Of a stretch of 64,000 bases of DNA, positions 33,051-44,943 are shown in pieces (position 1 is the first letter of the stretch; every line of letters begins with the position of its first letter). The DNA is from Cryptomeria japonica (Eukaryota; Streptophyta; Pinopsida; Cupressales; Cupressaceae). Location of the stretch: positions 335,018,793 to 335,082,792 of the forward strand of contig NC_081408.1 of the NCBI RefSeq assembly GCF_030272615.1, given 5' to 3'. The notes under the pieces were generated by a model, which saw nothing but the letters and a program-made list of their open reading frames with translations, searched no databases and was not told the DNA's origin. The translations under genes and the position numbers were made by a program.

Positions 33051-33251
33051 TATTGTGGAATTTGTTCCTAAAAAGATGGTTCACAATATTGGAATAAAGT
33101 ATGTACAAGACCATAGTGGAAGGATTTGAATTGGTATCTAAACACATCTTTTAGGAATTACAAGCCTTACATTATCTATTCATACTTTTCTCCATATTTA
33201 GTAATGGTTGAAAAACTCAATGATAGGTAGAATATTTGATAAGTTACCATT
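33051..33251. other. Old non-coding sequence between the two retrotransposon stacks
   Basis: About 200 bases with no gene or repeat seen; continuation of the locus left of 1472. Confidence 0.5.
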
Positions 33252-34363
33252 TGTAGTGTCAAAAATACCACCCCTTGGTGATAAATGTGACAAATGGCAC
33301 CTTCTTCCTACCATTGGAGGCTAGACTCTACCATCTTGTCCTTTTATCCACTTAGACCATCCTTCTCAGCACTGGCCAAAGTATTACCAATTCCGCCAAC
33401 CTGTCACCTTCGGGGACAAAAGCATGACATGGAGATGTTGCGTAATGCGCTAGCATTCCACAAATTTGACAATCCATAGGTGGTCATTTGAGCGTTATGC
33501 CTACGGCCGAAAGAAATTGTAACGCCTCTACATGCGCCCATCGATGTTTGAGTTCCTTCTTAGGCCTTTATCCTTCATCTTAGAGACATTTAAGGAGATT
33601 CCTTTTGGTGTTTTGGTATTCCTTCTTGGAGATTGAGCTCTTGGAGATTATTTTAGAGAATACCACCATTTTTACAGCACTTTAACTACTGTCGAGCATT
33701 TCAGGCACTTCACACCAGTACTCCAATGATCGTTCATGAAAGGGGAGTCTACTCAAACCTCTCTTTTCTACTTTCCAATATTTATTTCCAACCTCATATT
33801 GCATTATCTATTATCTTTATCATCTCTCTTTTCTTGTGGCTTCTTGGGTTTTCTATGAAGGTGGAAACACCAAAATGAGGGTCTGACTTAGGTAGACTAC
33901 AAAATACAACCCAAACATTTTCCTCTCTTGTATGTGTCTAGGAATATCATCATGAGGAGGACATCAAGTTGTGGGAGGCTTCAAAGCATGGACTCATTGT
34001 AACATTTCCTTTATTTTCCTTACACTCTCCTATTTTGATTCGTAATCTGTATTTATTAATAGTTTGGTACCCTTTTGTTGTTTTAGAATTTTTGTTAGTA
34101 CATCCTAGACTTTTTGTCGATATTCTGTAATCCGGTCGTACAGGATGACAATGCGCTGCACTGGTGTCCCATCTCTATGCACTCATCTTGAGGACAGAGG
34201 CTTTGTAGAGCTGTCCAAAGATGCCACTCGGGTGTTTGACATTTTGTTGTATAATTCAGTTATCCCCTTGCTCATGTTAGAACCAATTCAAGGAGGTAAC
34301 AGAGGGTTAGTTTTTCCTTGAGGATTCCTCCTTCTTGAGGCATGACAAATTTCTTCCCTTACA
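33252..34363 (+). repeat. 5' LTR of gypsy A
   Basis: TGTAGTGTCAAAAATACCAC to TTCTTCCCTTACA, 1112 bases, bounded on the right by the TTTTGGTGAACC leader. Only one copy is in the window, so the left end rests on similarity of its start to gypsy B. Confidence 0.7.
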
Positions 34364-34385
34364 TTTTGGTGAACCTAACATGAAC
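34364..34385 (+). other. Gypsy A leader/primer site
   Basis: TTTTGGTGAACCTAACATGA, nearly identical to the gypsy B leader at 19727. Confidence 0.6.
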
Positions 34386-34860
34386 CGGGATTTTCTTTGC
34401 ATCATTTATTATCTTTCTCATCAAATTTCATTAATCTTTTATATTTTTCAAAATTTTAAAAATCTAAAAACATCAAAAAGAAAAAAAACAAAAAAAAACA
34501 AAAAAAAGAGAGAAAACAAGAAAACCAAAAACAAAACAAAACATTTATATCTAGTTCATTTTTGCATTTCTTTTCTTTCGGCACCTACATCTAAACTTAA
34601 AACAAAACTTTAGCATCCAACATAAACTTTTTGTGTGCCCCTATTTTGTGGTCCTAAACATTGTATAGCTTGTCTATGAGCTTTATGAGTTAGATTGCAA
34701 CAAATATTGTAGTCAAGAGGTCGTCTAGCCAAAGTTTTCCTCCTCTACCCAACACCATGTTGGGTGAGTAGTTGCCCAATCCTAATGAGTTATTGGCCTC
34801 TCATAGTCTAAAATCTATTATTCTAGATGGGGTCCCTCTTCTTCTAGTTCATAACCTAAC
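34386..34860. other. Gypsy A 5' untranslated region
   Basis: Non-coding, with an A-rich stretch at about 34465-34545 (repeated AAAAACAAAA words). The ORF at 34335-34613 is compositional. Confidence 0.5.
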
Positions 34861-35907
34861 TCTCCTGAGAGTTCTACCCTGCCTTCCCCTCCTATTGTCG
34901 ATCAGAATTCTGTAGCCACTGTAGACTTTGAGAAGATCAATATGTTGGAGTAGAAGCTAAGAGACTTTGAGGGTTTCTTGAATAGAGAGGACATCCTCCC
35001 TTAGGTCAAGAATATCATGAGTACCTTGAGGGACATGTTGATCTCCAACAAAAAAGGCCTGGAGATGTTGAGGGCCTTGTCCATGATTGTTAAGAACCAT
35101 GTGCCCTTGGTAGATGCACCCCCTGTAGACAATCAATATGATGCCTTCAGTTCCCAAGTTGGTGTTGCCATTCCAAGGTTGAGCTCACACATGGTGGAAT
35201 CCACCATACATAATGTTAGTGTTTCACTCACTCCCTTGGGCTACACAGGCATTGCTATTAGTTTGACCTCTACCTCTGTCACTGCTAATATTTTAGTGAT
35301 CAATGTTGGCACTTAGCTTCTCTTGGAGGATCTGGTGGAGGTGGTGGTGCACCTCCACCTCCTAATCCTTTTTTGAACACCATTCTGCAGAACATGGGTC
35401 AATTGTAGTTGCAGCTCACTAACCTAGCTTCTACTTTTGGTCAGTCATCCTTGCCTACGTGCTACATGAAGAGTCCCCTAGACATTACCATCTTGAATAC
35501 TATCCTTCTAGTTGCCATTGAGTCTCTGAATTTTGATAGATTCAATGGTGATGGGGACCCAAACGTGCATATAGATTCCTTCGTAACTATGTGTAGTGAT
35601 TGCCATAATCTAGATTACGTTTTGATAAAGCTATTCTTACATTCCCTCAAGGGGACAATATTAGAATGGTATAGCTCCTTACCTAACCATTCTATTTGTA
35701 CTTTTGATCAACTTATGGACCTTTTCCTCAAGCGATTTCAGGCTAACATTGGCAGCAAGGTCACTATCACTGAACTTGTTCATGTAAACAAAAGCCCAAT
35801 TAGAGGATCACTAATTTTATTTCAAGGTATCAAGCTATCTCCACTAAGATCCCATTTTCCTTTCCAGATAATAATCTGTAGAGGATTTTTATCAACAATC
35901 TGCAACC
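34861..35907 (+). pseudogene. Gypsy A gag, part 1
   Basis: Decayed gag with stops and frame changes. The best part (35409-35907) shows ESLNFDRFNGDGDPNVHIDSF and, about 55 residues on, ILEWYSSLPNHSICTFDQL with FLKRFQANIG, the layout of the retrotransposon gag domain (conserved Trp before SI-x-F-x-QL ... F-x-x-F). It is cut at 35907 by element F, and the reading resumes at 40483 beyond F and its CAACC duplication. The upstream piece 35017-35316 belongs to the gag N-terminus. Confidence 0.75.
35903..35907. repeat. Left target-site duplication CAACC of element F
   Basis: CAACC precedes the first F LTR and recurs at 40478-40482 after the third F LTR. Confidence 0.88.
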
Positions 35908-36749
35908 TATTGGCATTATACACTTAGATGAGAATAGTTGATGTTGTCATTGATGGAAACCAACTGGTAACATGGTTCACAGGTTATACCGGCACCGACA
36001 AGCACTACAAGTCTATTCTCATCGGCATCCAATCTACACCGACAAAAGATCTTACTGACACTCCTAGCCGACATGGAAATAATATTGTTTTATATTTTAA
36101 TTATATTGTATAGCCATCATGATGTATTGTAAAGACTCATATATGCATGAGATCTTGTAGGTCATTTTGAAAGTAAGTGAAATGCGTATAGGTAATGAAT
36201 GTAAGCAGTATATGAGAGTGAATAACTGTATATGCATTATGATGTAATTATTTTATGAGTGAATAAGAGTAGAGCAGAGAAAAGAAAGGTTTATGGTAGA
36301 GGTATCTAACAGAGCTTAAACCGGTACTGAATCCAGTATTGGAGATGTTTTTTTGAGCAGTACATTATCATTGGATTTAGCTATCCAATTGTGTAGTTAG
36401 CGAGACTCCATTTTTGTATTGAACAGTGAGCTCTAGGCTGTTGGCCTTCCTGCATGTGCAAGCCCCTATTGTATTAGTAATATTTATTCATATTGACTAA
36501 TGAGTAAATATTATGGGTCACAAATCCCACCGAGATTTTTCCCCTACCGGGTTTCCTTGCCAAAACTATATGTGTTATGGTGTGCATTGATGGTTATACT
36601 TTTGTTTCTCTTTATTGCATTATTACTTGTTTACCGGTATATTAATTTTGGTTATAAAGGTGCAAACAAGTTTAAATATTTTGTTTACCGGTTAGACACT
36701 GATTCAACCCCCCGTCTCAGTGTCTTTGGGACTGATCAAGTATCTAAAA
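35908..36749 (+). repeat. Element F LTR, copy 1
   Basis: Starts TATTGGCATTATACAC (TGTTGG with G changed to A) and ends AAGTATCTAAAA. Followed by ATT and then, without the rest of the primer site, 3' tail sequence. Confidence 0.85.
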
Positions 36750-36897
36750 ATTAAGTAGTGTGGGAGAAAAATCTACAAAAGGGATCATTTGCTTAGGGGG
36801 AGCACTCTTGCTCTTGGATCAGTTTTGGACTTCATTTTTGGATATCATCTTTTGGATTTTTCTCATAAGTGTTGCCATCAATGCCAAAGGGGGATAT
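36750..36897 (+). other. Element F tail fragment between LTR copies 1 and 2
   Basis: Matches 39463-39615 (GGGATCATTTGCTTAGGGGG, TTGCCATCAATGCCAAAGGG), that is, only the 3' end and polypurine tract of the internal region. Confidence 0.85.
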
Positions 36898-37759
36898 TGT
36901 TGGGATTATACACTCAGATGAGAATAGTTGATTTTTTCATTGATGGCAACCAACTGGTAACATGGTTCATAGGTTATATTGTCAACAAACATCATCTGCC
37001 GGCACTGGCAGGCACTACAAGTCTATTCTCACCGACATCCAATCTACACTGATAGAAGATCTTACCGGCACTCCTAGCCGATATGAAAATAATATTATTT
37101 TGTATTGTAATTATATTGTATAGCTGACATGATGTATTGTAAAGACTCATATATGTATGAGATCTTGTAGGTCATTTTGAAAGTAAGTGAAATGTGTATA
37201 GGTAATGAATGTAAGTGGTATATGAGAGAAAATAAATTTATATGCATTATGATGTAATTATTTTATGAGAAAATAAAAGAAGAGCAGAGCGAAGCAAGGT
37301 TTATGGCAGAGGTATTTGACAGAGCTTAAACCTGTACTGAATCCATCATTGGAGATGCTATTTTGAGTAGTACATTATCATTGGATTTAACTATCCAATT
37401 GTGTAGTTAGTGGGACTCCATTTTTGTATTGAGCAGTCAGCTCTAGGCTGTTGGCCTTCCTACATGTGCAGGCCCCTATTGTATCAGTAATATTTATTCA
37501 TATTGGCTAGTGAGTAAATATTGTGGGTCACAAATCCCACTGAGGTTTTTCCCCTATCGGGTTTCCTCACCAAAAATATATGTGCTATGGTGTGCATTGA
37601 TGGTTATACTTTTGTTTCTCTTTATTGCATTATTACTTGTTTGCCGATATATTAATTTGGGCTATAAAGTTGCAAACAAGTTTAAAAATTTTGTTTACCT
37701 GTTAGACACTAATTCAACCGCCCCTCTCAGTGTCTTTGGGACTGATCAAGTATCTAATA
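36898..37759 (+). repeat. Element F LTR, copy 2
   Basis: TGTTGGGATTATACACTCAG to AAGTATCTAATA, 862 bases; CTCTAGGCTGTTGGCCTTCC box at 37441-37460. Confidence 0.9.
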
Positions 37760-37774
37760 ATTGGTATCAGAGCC
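37760..37774 (+). other. Element F primer-binding site
   Basis: ATTGGTATCAGAGCC, a perfect match to the plant initiator-Met site. Confidence 0.92.
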
Positions 37775-38625
37775 TAGTCTTATACTTGCAAAAGCCTAAC
37801 AACTTGAGGAAGATTCTGAAATCAGTACTGATGGAAAGTTTGAGACAATAGTTGGAAGGAGTTCTTGAAGATTTTGATGCAGAAAAATTGAAGAATATCA
37901 AACTGGAAGATGAACTCAAAATTGCTCAGGAATTCATCAAAGCACTTTAAGATAACCTGGTTATAGCAAGGAATAAGAGAAAATAATTACATGTGCAATT
38001 GCAAAATCAAGATGATGAAGAAAAATAAACTCTCAGAGATATTGCAGAGAAATTGAGACAAGAGAAAAATAACATGAAGAATGAGATGCAAGATTTAACC
38101 ATGAGACTATGCAAGGATATTGAAGATAGAAAGAGGAATGAGGAAGATTGGCCAGAAGACTTAATGAAAGTTCAAATGAATCTCTAAGGCTTAGTTATGA
38201 AAATGATATGCTTAAAACTGATTTGATTCACATGCAACATGACAAAGAGGGACTTATGAGATAAGTTAGCACTTTGGAAAGTGAGTTGGTCATTGCAAAT
38301 GACTACAAAGACAAATTCAAGAAGAGTTCAGATAATCTTGATGATATGCTGAAGAGTCAGAAACCTGATGGAGAAACAACTGGAGTTGGATTTGAACATG
38401 GAGAAAGTTTTGGGACTACAAATAATCATGATCACATCAAACCGGTAAGGAAACCTAATGCTTATAAATTTAATGGAAATGTTTTAATTGCAACAAATTT
38501 TTTCATAGAGCAAATTAGTGTAGATTTAGGAATAATCAGAATACAAACTTACCCACTGGTCAATGTTCCAAATGCAATAAAAATGGTTATAACTCACACA
38601 ACTGTAGAAGGTCACACTCTGTCTA
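37775..38625 (+). pseudogene. Element F gag: coiled coil plus two CCHC knuckles
   Basis: Several short frames give a charged coiled-coil protein (EDELKIAQEFIKAL; LRLSYENDMLKTDLIHMQ), matching the gag of E (for example LSYENDLLKTDLVHTQ). At 38476-38621 two CCHC knuckles can be read in a frame different from the long ORF that covers them: CFNCNKFFHRAN-stop-C and CSKCNKNGYNSHNC (His changed to Tyr). The third and fourth knuckles found in D and E are missing because an internal deletion follows directly. Confidence 0.75.
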
Positions 38626-39272
38626 GCACTTCCACTATGGATTATAGACCTACTTATGTGACATATGTACTTTTAGATTCCATAAAGAAGATCATTGAAT
38701 GCAATGTCTTAGCATTTAAGGCCATTGATGATACTTTACCTATTTTAAAAATGATTACACCAGATTGTAAGATAGATCACATTTCTGGATCTTTCGGTAA
38801 ATTGGACACATTGTCCAAATTCATTGCTTCAAATATTATAAATGTAAATAAAATTAATGAAGAGACTGTTAAGGAAAGGGTGAATAAGGAGAAAAGTGAT
38901 TTCTTTGATAAGACTATCAAGGACTATACATAGCATATTGATTCTTTATTACCGGTACTTAATTCCACTATTTTGGAATATAAAGAATTGTATAAGGAAG
39001 CATGCAAGCCTCACCATCTAATAGAGGACATTGACGAGGAGATAAGGAAAACACAAAAGGAGATTGATGGTATAGTAGATAACATGATAGGTTCTTCAGA
39101 ACTTACTTCAGTTTTGGATCAAGAAATGGCAATTTTTGAAGAAAAGATTGAGAAATTAGAAAAAGAAAAAGCAAGGATAAGAATAAAGGCATGGGAGCTA
39201 AAAAATAAACTTGGTCCTAGATTGGACAACCTTCTAACACAATGGATTGAGCTATCTAAAGCAACCATTTGA
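38626..39272 (+). pseudogene. Element F remnant of the unknown second ORF (C-terminal part)
   Basis: VLLDSIKKI, FKAIDDTLPILKMITP and LDTLSKF match VILDSIKKI, YKAIDDTIPILKMIAP and LDTLSKY in element E (51074-51589). After a stop at 38931-38933 the piece 38973-39272 continues (EYKELYKEACKPHHLIEDID) like E's EFKNLYRDTCKTNFLIVDID, then a coiled coil. Roughly 3 kb present in E between the knuckles and this point is absent here. The long ORF 38274-38933 is a product of that deletion: its N-terminal half reads the knuckle region out of frame. Confidence 0.8.
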
Positions 39273-39615
39273 GGAGAAAGATCACTGGAGCAACAAATGC
39301 ATTATCTGACCAAGATGATCAGATAGATAGAAACCACCAAATTTATGTAGTCTTAACCTAATTTTGGCGGATATCTTTTAGATTGTACATAACCAGTTAT
39401 AGGCTTTGAGTATAATTTTGAATTATTTGATTCTTTTTGACATCCTTTGTCATTGATGTCAAAGGGGGAGTAGTAGTGTGTGCAAAAAATGTACAGAAGG
39501 GATCATTTGCTTAGGGGGAGCACTCTTACTCTTGGATCAGTTTTGAACTTCATTTTTGGATATTAGCTTTTGGATATTTCTCGTGAGTGTTGCCATCAAT
39601 TCCAAAGGGGGAGAT
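39273..39615 (+). other. Element F 3' tail and polypurine tract
   Basis: Non-coding, with TCAAAGGGGGAGTAGTAG and a final CCAAAGGGGGAGAT beside the LTR: two purine tracts, as in copia C. Confidence 0.75.
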
Positions 39616-40477
39616 TGTTGGCATTATACACTCAGATGAGAATAGTTAATATTGTCATTGATGGCAACCAACTGGTAACATGGTTCACAGGTTATACTGG
39701 CACCAAACATCATCTACTGGCATTGACAGGCACTACAAGTCTATTCTCACCGGCATCCAATCTACACTGATAGAAGATCTTACCAACACTCCTAGCTGAC
39801 ATGGAAATAATATTGTTTTGTATTGTAATTATATTGTATAGCCAACATGATACATATTGTGAAGACTCATATATGTATGAGATCTTGTAGGTCATTTTGA
39901 AAGTAAGTGATTTCTGTATAGGTAATGAATTTAAGCAGTATATGAGAGCCAATAACTGTACATGCATTATGATGTAATTATTTTATGAGTGAATAAGAGC
40001 ATAGAAGAGCAAAGCAAGGTTTATGATAGAGGTATGTTACAAAGATTAAACTGGTACTGAATCCAACATTGGAGATTCTATTTTGAGCAGTACATTATCA
40101 TTGGATTTAACTATCCAATTGTGTAGTTAGTGGGACTCCATTTTTGTATTGAGCAGTGAGCTCTAGGTTGTTGGCCTTCCTGCATGTGCAAGCCCCTATT
40201 CTATCAATAATATTTATTCATATTGGCCAGTGAGTAAATATTGTGGGTCACAAATCCCACCAAGATTTTTCCCCTATCAGGTTTCCTCGCCAAAAATATC
40301 TGTGTTATGGTGTGCATTGATGGTTATACTTTTGTTTCTCTTTATTGCATTATTACTTGTTTACCAGTATACTAATTTGGCTTATAAAGTTGCAAACAAG
40401 TTTAAATCTTTTGTTTACTGGTTAGACACTGATTCACCCCCCCCCTAGTGTCTTTGGGACTAATCAAGTATCTAACA
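39616..40477 (+). repeat. Element F LTR, copy 3
   Basis: TGTTGGCATTATACACTCAG to AAGTATCTAACA, then CAACC at 40478-40482. Confidence 0.9.
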
Positions 40478-40482
40478 CAACC

Positions 40483-41250
40483 AACATTGAGGGAGAAGTT
40501 GTCCCTTAACTGCTATCAAAATTTGGCAAACATGTGCTCTTCTTTGAATGACTAACAACACATTGTGTTGCAGTTCAAAGATACCTCTTTGAACCCTAGC
40601 GGTGGGTCCTTTGCATGTCCACAAATTGGTCCGAAAAAATAGTCATCACTAACATTGCAGTTATTCCTCTAATGACTACTACACCAACCCCACAACACAA
40701 TATAGTCTTTACCAAGCTGAATGACTCCTACTTGAGCATAATGTAGTAGTTGTTGAAAGACAACCTCATCACACTTATGGAGATTAGACCACTGTCTGAT
40801 AGTCGACCTTACCCCATTGGTTTGATGGGTTGAAATTTAATCACTATCACCATGTGCCTGGCTACAACACTGAGCGGTGTTATCATCTTAAACATGTTGT
40901 CCAAGACCATATTAATAGTGGAGAAATCAAAGTGGATGTGAGGAAGCATAAAACAAACAAGTATGTTGACAAGATCAATAGTGACTTGCAGATCTTCACT
41001 GATCCCTTTTCTCCGCACTTGGAGAATTTAATTTCTGAATCTGAGCCTTCTTCAGATGATGGTCCATATGTGAACATGGTCACTATCACCCCCATCAGCC
41101 CACCCATGGCCCAGAAGGGGAAGGTATCTGATTTTTCATTATTGTTTACCCCTCAAGATGCCCCGTACTATAGAGAATCTTCTCCCCTTTACGTCCCTTC
41201 CAAGCTAAATGGTCAAACTATCATAGGTGTGATGGTTGATCCAAAGTGAA
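40483..41250 (+). pseudogene. Gypsy A gag, part 2
   Basis: Resumes gag after F with TLREKLSLNCYQ-type sequence. The piece 40830-41249 contains YHHVPGYNTERCYHLKHVVQ, the degenerate C-x-x-H...H-x-x-x-C motif of plant gypsy gag (first Cys and one His lost), followed by an acidic stretch. It leads into the protease in the same frame across a stop at 41247-41249. Confidence 0.8.
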
Positions 41251-41732
41251 GAGTTGATGTCATCACAAAGGAGACTCTCTTTGTAAATGGTTGGCATAGG
41301 CTAGTTTATGATGAGTGTCGTACCACCTTGAGAATGCATGATGGTTTTTCCATTTTCCCCTTGGGCAATATCACCTCGACGATCCTCGTAGGTTCTAAGG
41401 AAATGTCTTTTGTTTTAATGATCATCCCCGAGTCAGAGCTCTTCTAGGTTAAGCTTGGGATTCCTTGGTTGATTACCATGGAGGTGGTCCCCTCTGTGGT
41501 CCACAAATGTGTCAAGTTCCCCCATGAGGGAATGGTGCATGTCATCCAGGACACTGGCTACCAACCCCTAATTGCCCATGGGGATTTTTCATTAGATCAT
41601 TTTTGGCCCACTCTGGTTGGGCCCATGCTTCCTAATGATGACCTCTTATATTGTTCCTATTATAAATATAAGATGAGGGAGTCAGCCTCTAAATCCATGC
41701 ATCCTAGTGTTTTATTGCCACCACCTGCATAG
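41200..41732 (+). pseudogene. Gypsy A retropepsin, inactive
   Basis: GVMVDPK-stop-RVDVITKETL occupies the place of the V-D-x-G-S/A active site, and LGIPWLITMEVVPSVVHKCV with KFPHEG is the conserved LGRPWLH ... STLHQ-KFPHEG end of plant gypsy protease. The active-site glycine and serine are lost and stops interrupt it at 41247-41249 and about 41447. The frame after the protease runs to 41730-41732 and then into proline-rich sequence. Confidence 0.75.
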
Positions 41733-41934
41733 ACTCTTGCTCCATTGATTCTAGTCTTGGAGTGGGTAGTGCATCATGTCCCTTCATCATCAGGGACTGA
41801 GGCTAAGCCCAATCCCTCGAGTAGACCTTTGAGCCTGCTCAAGACCACACAACCTCCAGTGGTGTTTGATGTTCCTACGACTGTACCCAACGCTACCAAA
41901 GGAAAGGCACCCATAAGTCCGATTGACTTGAAAA
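41733..41934 (+). pseudogene. Gypsy A post-protease tail, up to the solo LTR
   Basis: Proline/serine-rich (SSSGTEAKPNPSSRPLSLL), no G-patch visible. It is cut by a minus-strand LTR near 41935. Confidence 0.55.
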
Positions 41935-43012
41935 GCATTGAGAGGGGGGGTGAATCAATGACACCAAAAATAAAACTACTTTAAACACTGACTAGTAGAT
42001 ATGCTTAAAAAGTTTGTTAAACACTATGCATGCAATCCAAAATGATATAAAAGAATCCACAACAAGTAAGACATCCACCATAACACAAGTGTTTATACAT
42101 GAAAAACCTAAATGGGAAAAACTACGATGAGATGGGACTCACAAGTTAACTATTTGCAAAAATAGATAACTGACCGGTTAGGGTCTACAAAGTGCTCTGC
42201 TAGGAGCAAATCTTGTTAAAGATCCCAAAGCTTAGTTAAAAGATATACCCTATAAAAGGTAGTGCCCTATTAGGAGTAACCTCGGTAGAGGATTTCTAAA
42301 TCTAAACTAATGGATGACCTTGTTAGAGGATTTGAATAGTGAAGCTTGTTAGAGCTTACCCGGTTAGGGGATTTGACTATTGTGGTGATTAGAAAACAAT
42401 AGGTAGTGTGATATAGTAATAGCACAACTTGCTTGTATAGATCCTCTTCTGTGCACTCAACACTTCTTTACCAACATACTCTACAACTTAATTCTTCTGC
42501 CTTTGCACATAACATATCTCCTTCACTTATTAAAAATATTTCATTGTGATGTCAATATATAGACATTAAGATTTCATGTCGGCCTCTAGAAATCATAACA
42601 CAATTTTCTAGGTGTAGTGTATCTGGTCAAACAATCATAACTCATTAGAAAAATACCACCAAAAATTATCGATGAGGATAACTCATCACGACTAGTGATA
42701 ACTGATCACATAATCAATGAGTACCAGTTGGAACAACAATACCAGTTGGAGTTAAGTGTATAAACCATTTAACCTTTGATGCTCCTGTGAAAGTCTTCAC
42801 TGGATCTTCATGTCGATGTCGAGTTATAAATCTCCACTAGTTTTCTTCATGCATATACCGGTTGTCACTATGTACCGATTAGATATAAATGTCTAGTATA
42901 TCGGTTGTAGTATAAACAACTTTGAAGTCACATCGGTAGACAAAATGAACATATGTGTGTTTATGTGTTTCATTAATGACAACATATGATGAAGTTAATC
43001 ATTACAATCATC
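41935..43012 (-). mobile_element. Minus-strand solo copia-type LTR
   Basis: The left end has TTGAGAGGGGGGGTGAATCA, the complement of the TGATTCACCCCCCTCTCAA block near the 3' end of the copia LTRs here; the right end (complement) begins like TGATGATGATTGTAATGATT. No internal domain lies on either side and gypsy A coding resumes beyond it, so it is a solo LTR. Exact ends and target duplication could not be fixed. It forms a separate family from C, D, E and F. Confidence 0.6.
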
Positions 43013-44260
43013 ATCAAGCCAAAAAATTCCATGGCCCACCCTCCCTTCGAGCTCCCAATCATGGTAGACATTCCTCAGCCATCTCACTATAACAAGGGGA
43101 AGTGCTCATCTTGTGTCCCTTTGTCTCCTCTTGCACCTTTCTCATAGCTTGTGTCGACACCCTCTATCCCTCTAACCACTAACCACTCCTTGAGAAAAAT
43201 GAGGTAGGGAGCTCATTGTTGTGAATGTGGTTCCTCTCTAGGATGCACCTCTTGTTTCATCGGTTGGGCCTTCTCCTATCCTTGACACAATTTCAGAGGC
43301 CTCTTCTATGGAGCATGATGTTCCTGAGTCCTCTCTAGCTTCGGTTGGTGGTCCTCATCTCTGTCAAAACCAACATGCGTGTGAGTGTAAATTCTTTTGA
43401 TGGGCTTTAACTTGATAGTGCGACACTACCTTGCAGTCTGCTAGTGTGGCCCTGACACCCAACGCTACTATTTTGGAGCCTATCCATTCGGTTGCACCCA
43501 TCCCTGCATTTGTTTTCATCTCACTCCCTGCAGCTTAAGGGGCTTTTAATCAACCTCCCCCTAAGCGGGTGTAGGTTCTCATCACTTCTTCCTTGGAGCC
43601 TCCTCTTATCACATCTTTGTTGGGTATTCCTCCTTTGTCTCAGCCTTTGGACATGTTTCACACGTAGGTGGTGTCTAGTGCATCTCTATCTGCTCCACCT
43701 ATTCTACCTCTACTTTAGCATATGATATTTCCTAGGGTTCTTCAGCCTTCTACGGTCAATAGGAGACCTAAAACTCCTATCCTGTATAAACGCAAGTTTG
43801 AGCAGGGCTCTGTCCTATAGTTTTGACATTACAAATCATTGCAGGTAGTTTATTCACCCCTTCCTCTGTTTGTCTTAGTGCCTCTTAGTTTTCTTGTTTC
43901 TATTTGTGTGATCGAGAAGGTCCCACCTTCTCCTGAGTTTGTCACTACCCCTCTTCCAAAGGTTAGCTATATTGCCTTTGTTTCATCTTCTCCAAGTGAG
44001 TCACCTACCTCCTCCATGAAAGCTTTCATGTTTGACTCATTGGAGGAGATTCTGGCCTTGTCTTCAATTTTTCTGTGACTGTTGACCCTCACCTCCTCTA
44101 AGCTTGTGGACACCGATGTTGATGCAGCCTCATCCCTCACTCTCACTGTGGGTGAGGCACCTAGTGCTGCTCTAGTTGTTGTACCTCTTCAAGATCTTAT
44201 GCCTTCTCCCTATGACCTAGATTGGGAGGACAATGATCTCCTACAGGATGACCTTTAGCT
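43013..44260 (+). pseudogene. Gypsy A proline/serine-rich C-terminal region
   Basis: Several broken frames rich in P, S, L and V, ending YDLDWEDNDLLQDDL before a stop at about 44257. No RT, RNase H, integrase or chromodomain motif can be read on any frame, so this gypsy, like B, appears to encode only gag and protease. Confidence 0.55.
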
Positions 44261-44943
44261 TTTTATCTCTTTATCTTCATCTGCTTGCATGTGTGCATAA
44301 TTTTATTCCCCTGTTATTTCTTTATTTGTTTGTTCCCTCCCGCGAGGCCCAAGTCACTCCATAGGCACTTGGATATGAGAGGTTGACTGTCTTTATCCAT
44401 TGTTATCTCTTGCAGGACCTAAGTTACTCTGTAGGTGCTCAGATATAGGGGATTTTTTTTCGTACACATTCCTCTATTTGTCTATATACTTCTCCTATTT
44501 GTCGTATCTTGCTTTTTGACATTCGACAATGATGCAAAGCATTGGGGGCATCCTTTTTCCTTATTTAGTGTTGAACCAAAATTTTATTTTACCTTTTTTT
44601 TCATGTGCTCTTCTTTCGATTCGAGACCTTTAGCGTTATGATGATACACCCATCTCATAGTGATACTATATATCCTCTTGATGCTTCTATGGGACCTGAT
44701 GCCAAATTATCGGATCCCCCTATCCTCTTGCATTGTATCTTTTGATGTTGTAGATATCTATGTGTCACTTTCTCTTAGTGGCATTCAGCGGAAATATCTC
44801 GCTATGTTGGCATGCCCCAACCACTCTTATCCTTAGAATAACATGCCTTCCACACATATCATTCTAAAGGGGGCCCATCATAGCTACATTTTATTTTTTA
44901 GCTCTTGCATTTGTTTCCTTTTCTAGTTTCTTTTTCATGTTCA
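44261..44943. other. Gypsy A 3' non-coding region
   Basis: No gene. Two related blocks (AGGCCCAAGTCACTCCATAG at 44346 and GGACCTAAGTTACTCTGTAG at 44415) are spaced 69 bases. Confidence 0.5.

Larger units (their letters stand above)
35908..40477 (+). mobile_element. Element F: three-LTR non-autonomous copia-type element
   Basis: Three direct LTRs (35908-36749, 36898-37759, 39616-40477) are separated by a 148-base tail fragment and a 1.86-kb internal region. One exact CAACC duplication flanks the whole array, so it behaves as one insertion that gained an LTR by recombination or arrived as a tandem. The internal region has a perfect TTGGTATCAGAGCC primer site, a coiled-coil gag with two zinc knuckles, and the C-terminal part of a second ORF shared with D and E. 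No protease, integrase, RT or RNase H is present. Confidence 0.88.

Noticed and set aside
36500-40448. Hydrophobic 70-113-codon ORFs (36500, 37510, 40230) that look like membrane proteins
   Set aside because: They are the same segment of the three F LTR copies; minus-strand equivalents occur in the E LTRs (49527-50002, 55506-55771). They could be a conserved LTR peptide but more likely follow from T-rich LTR sequence.
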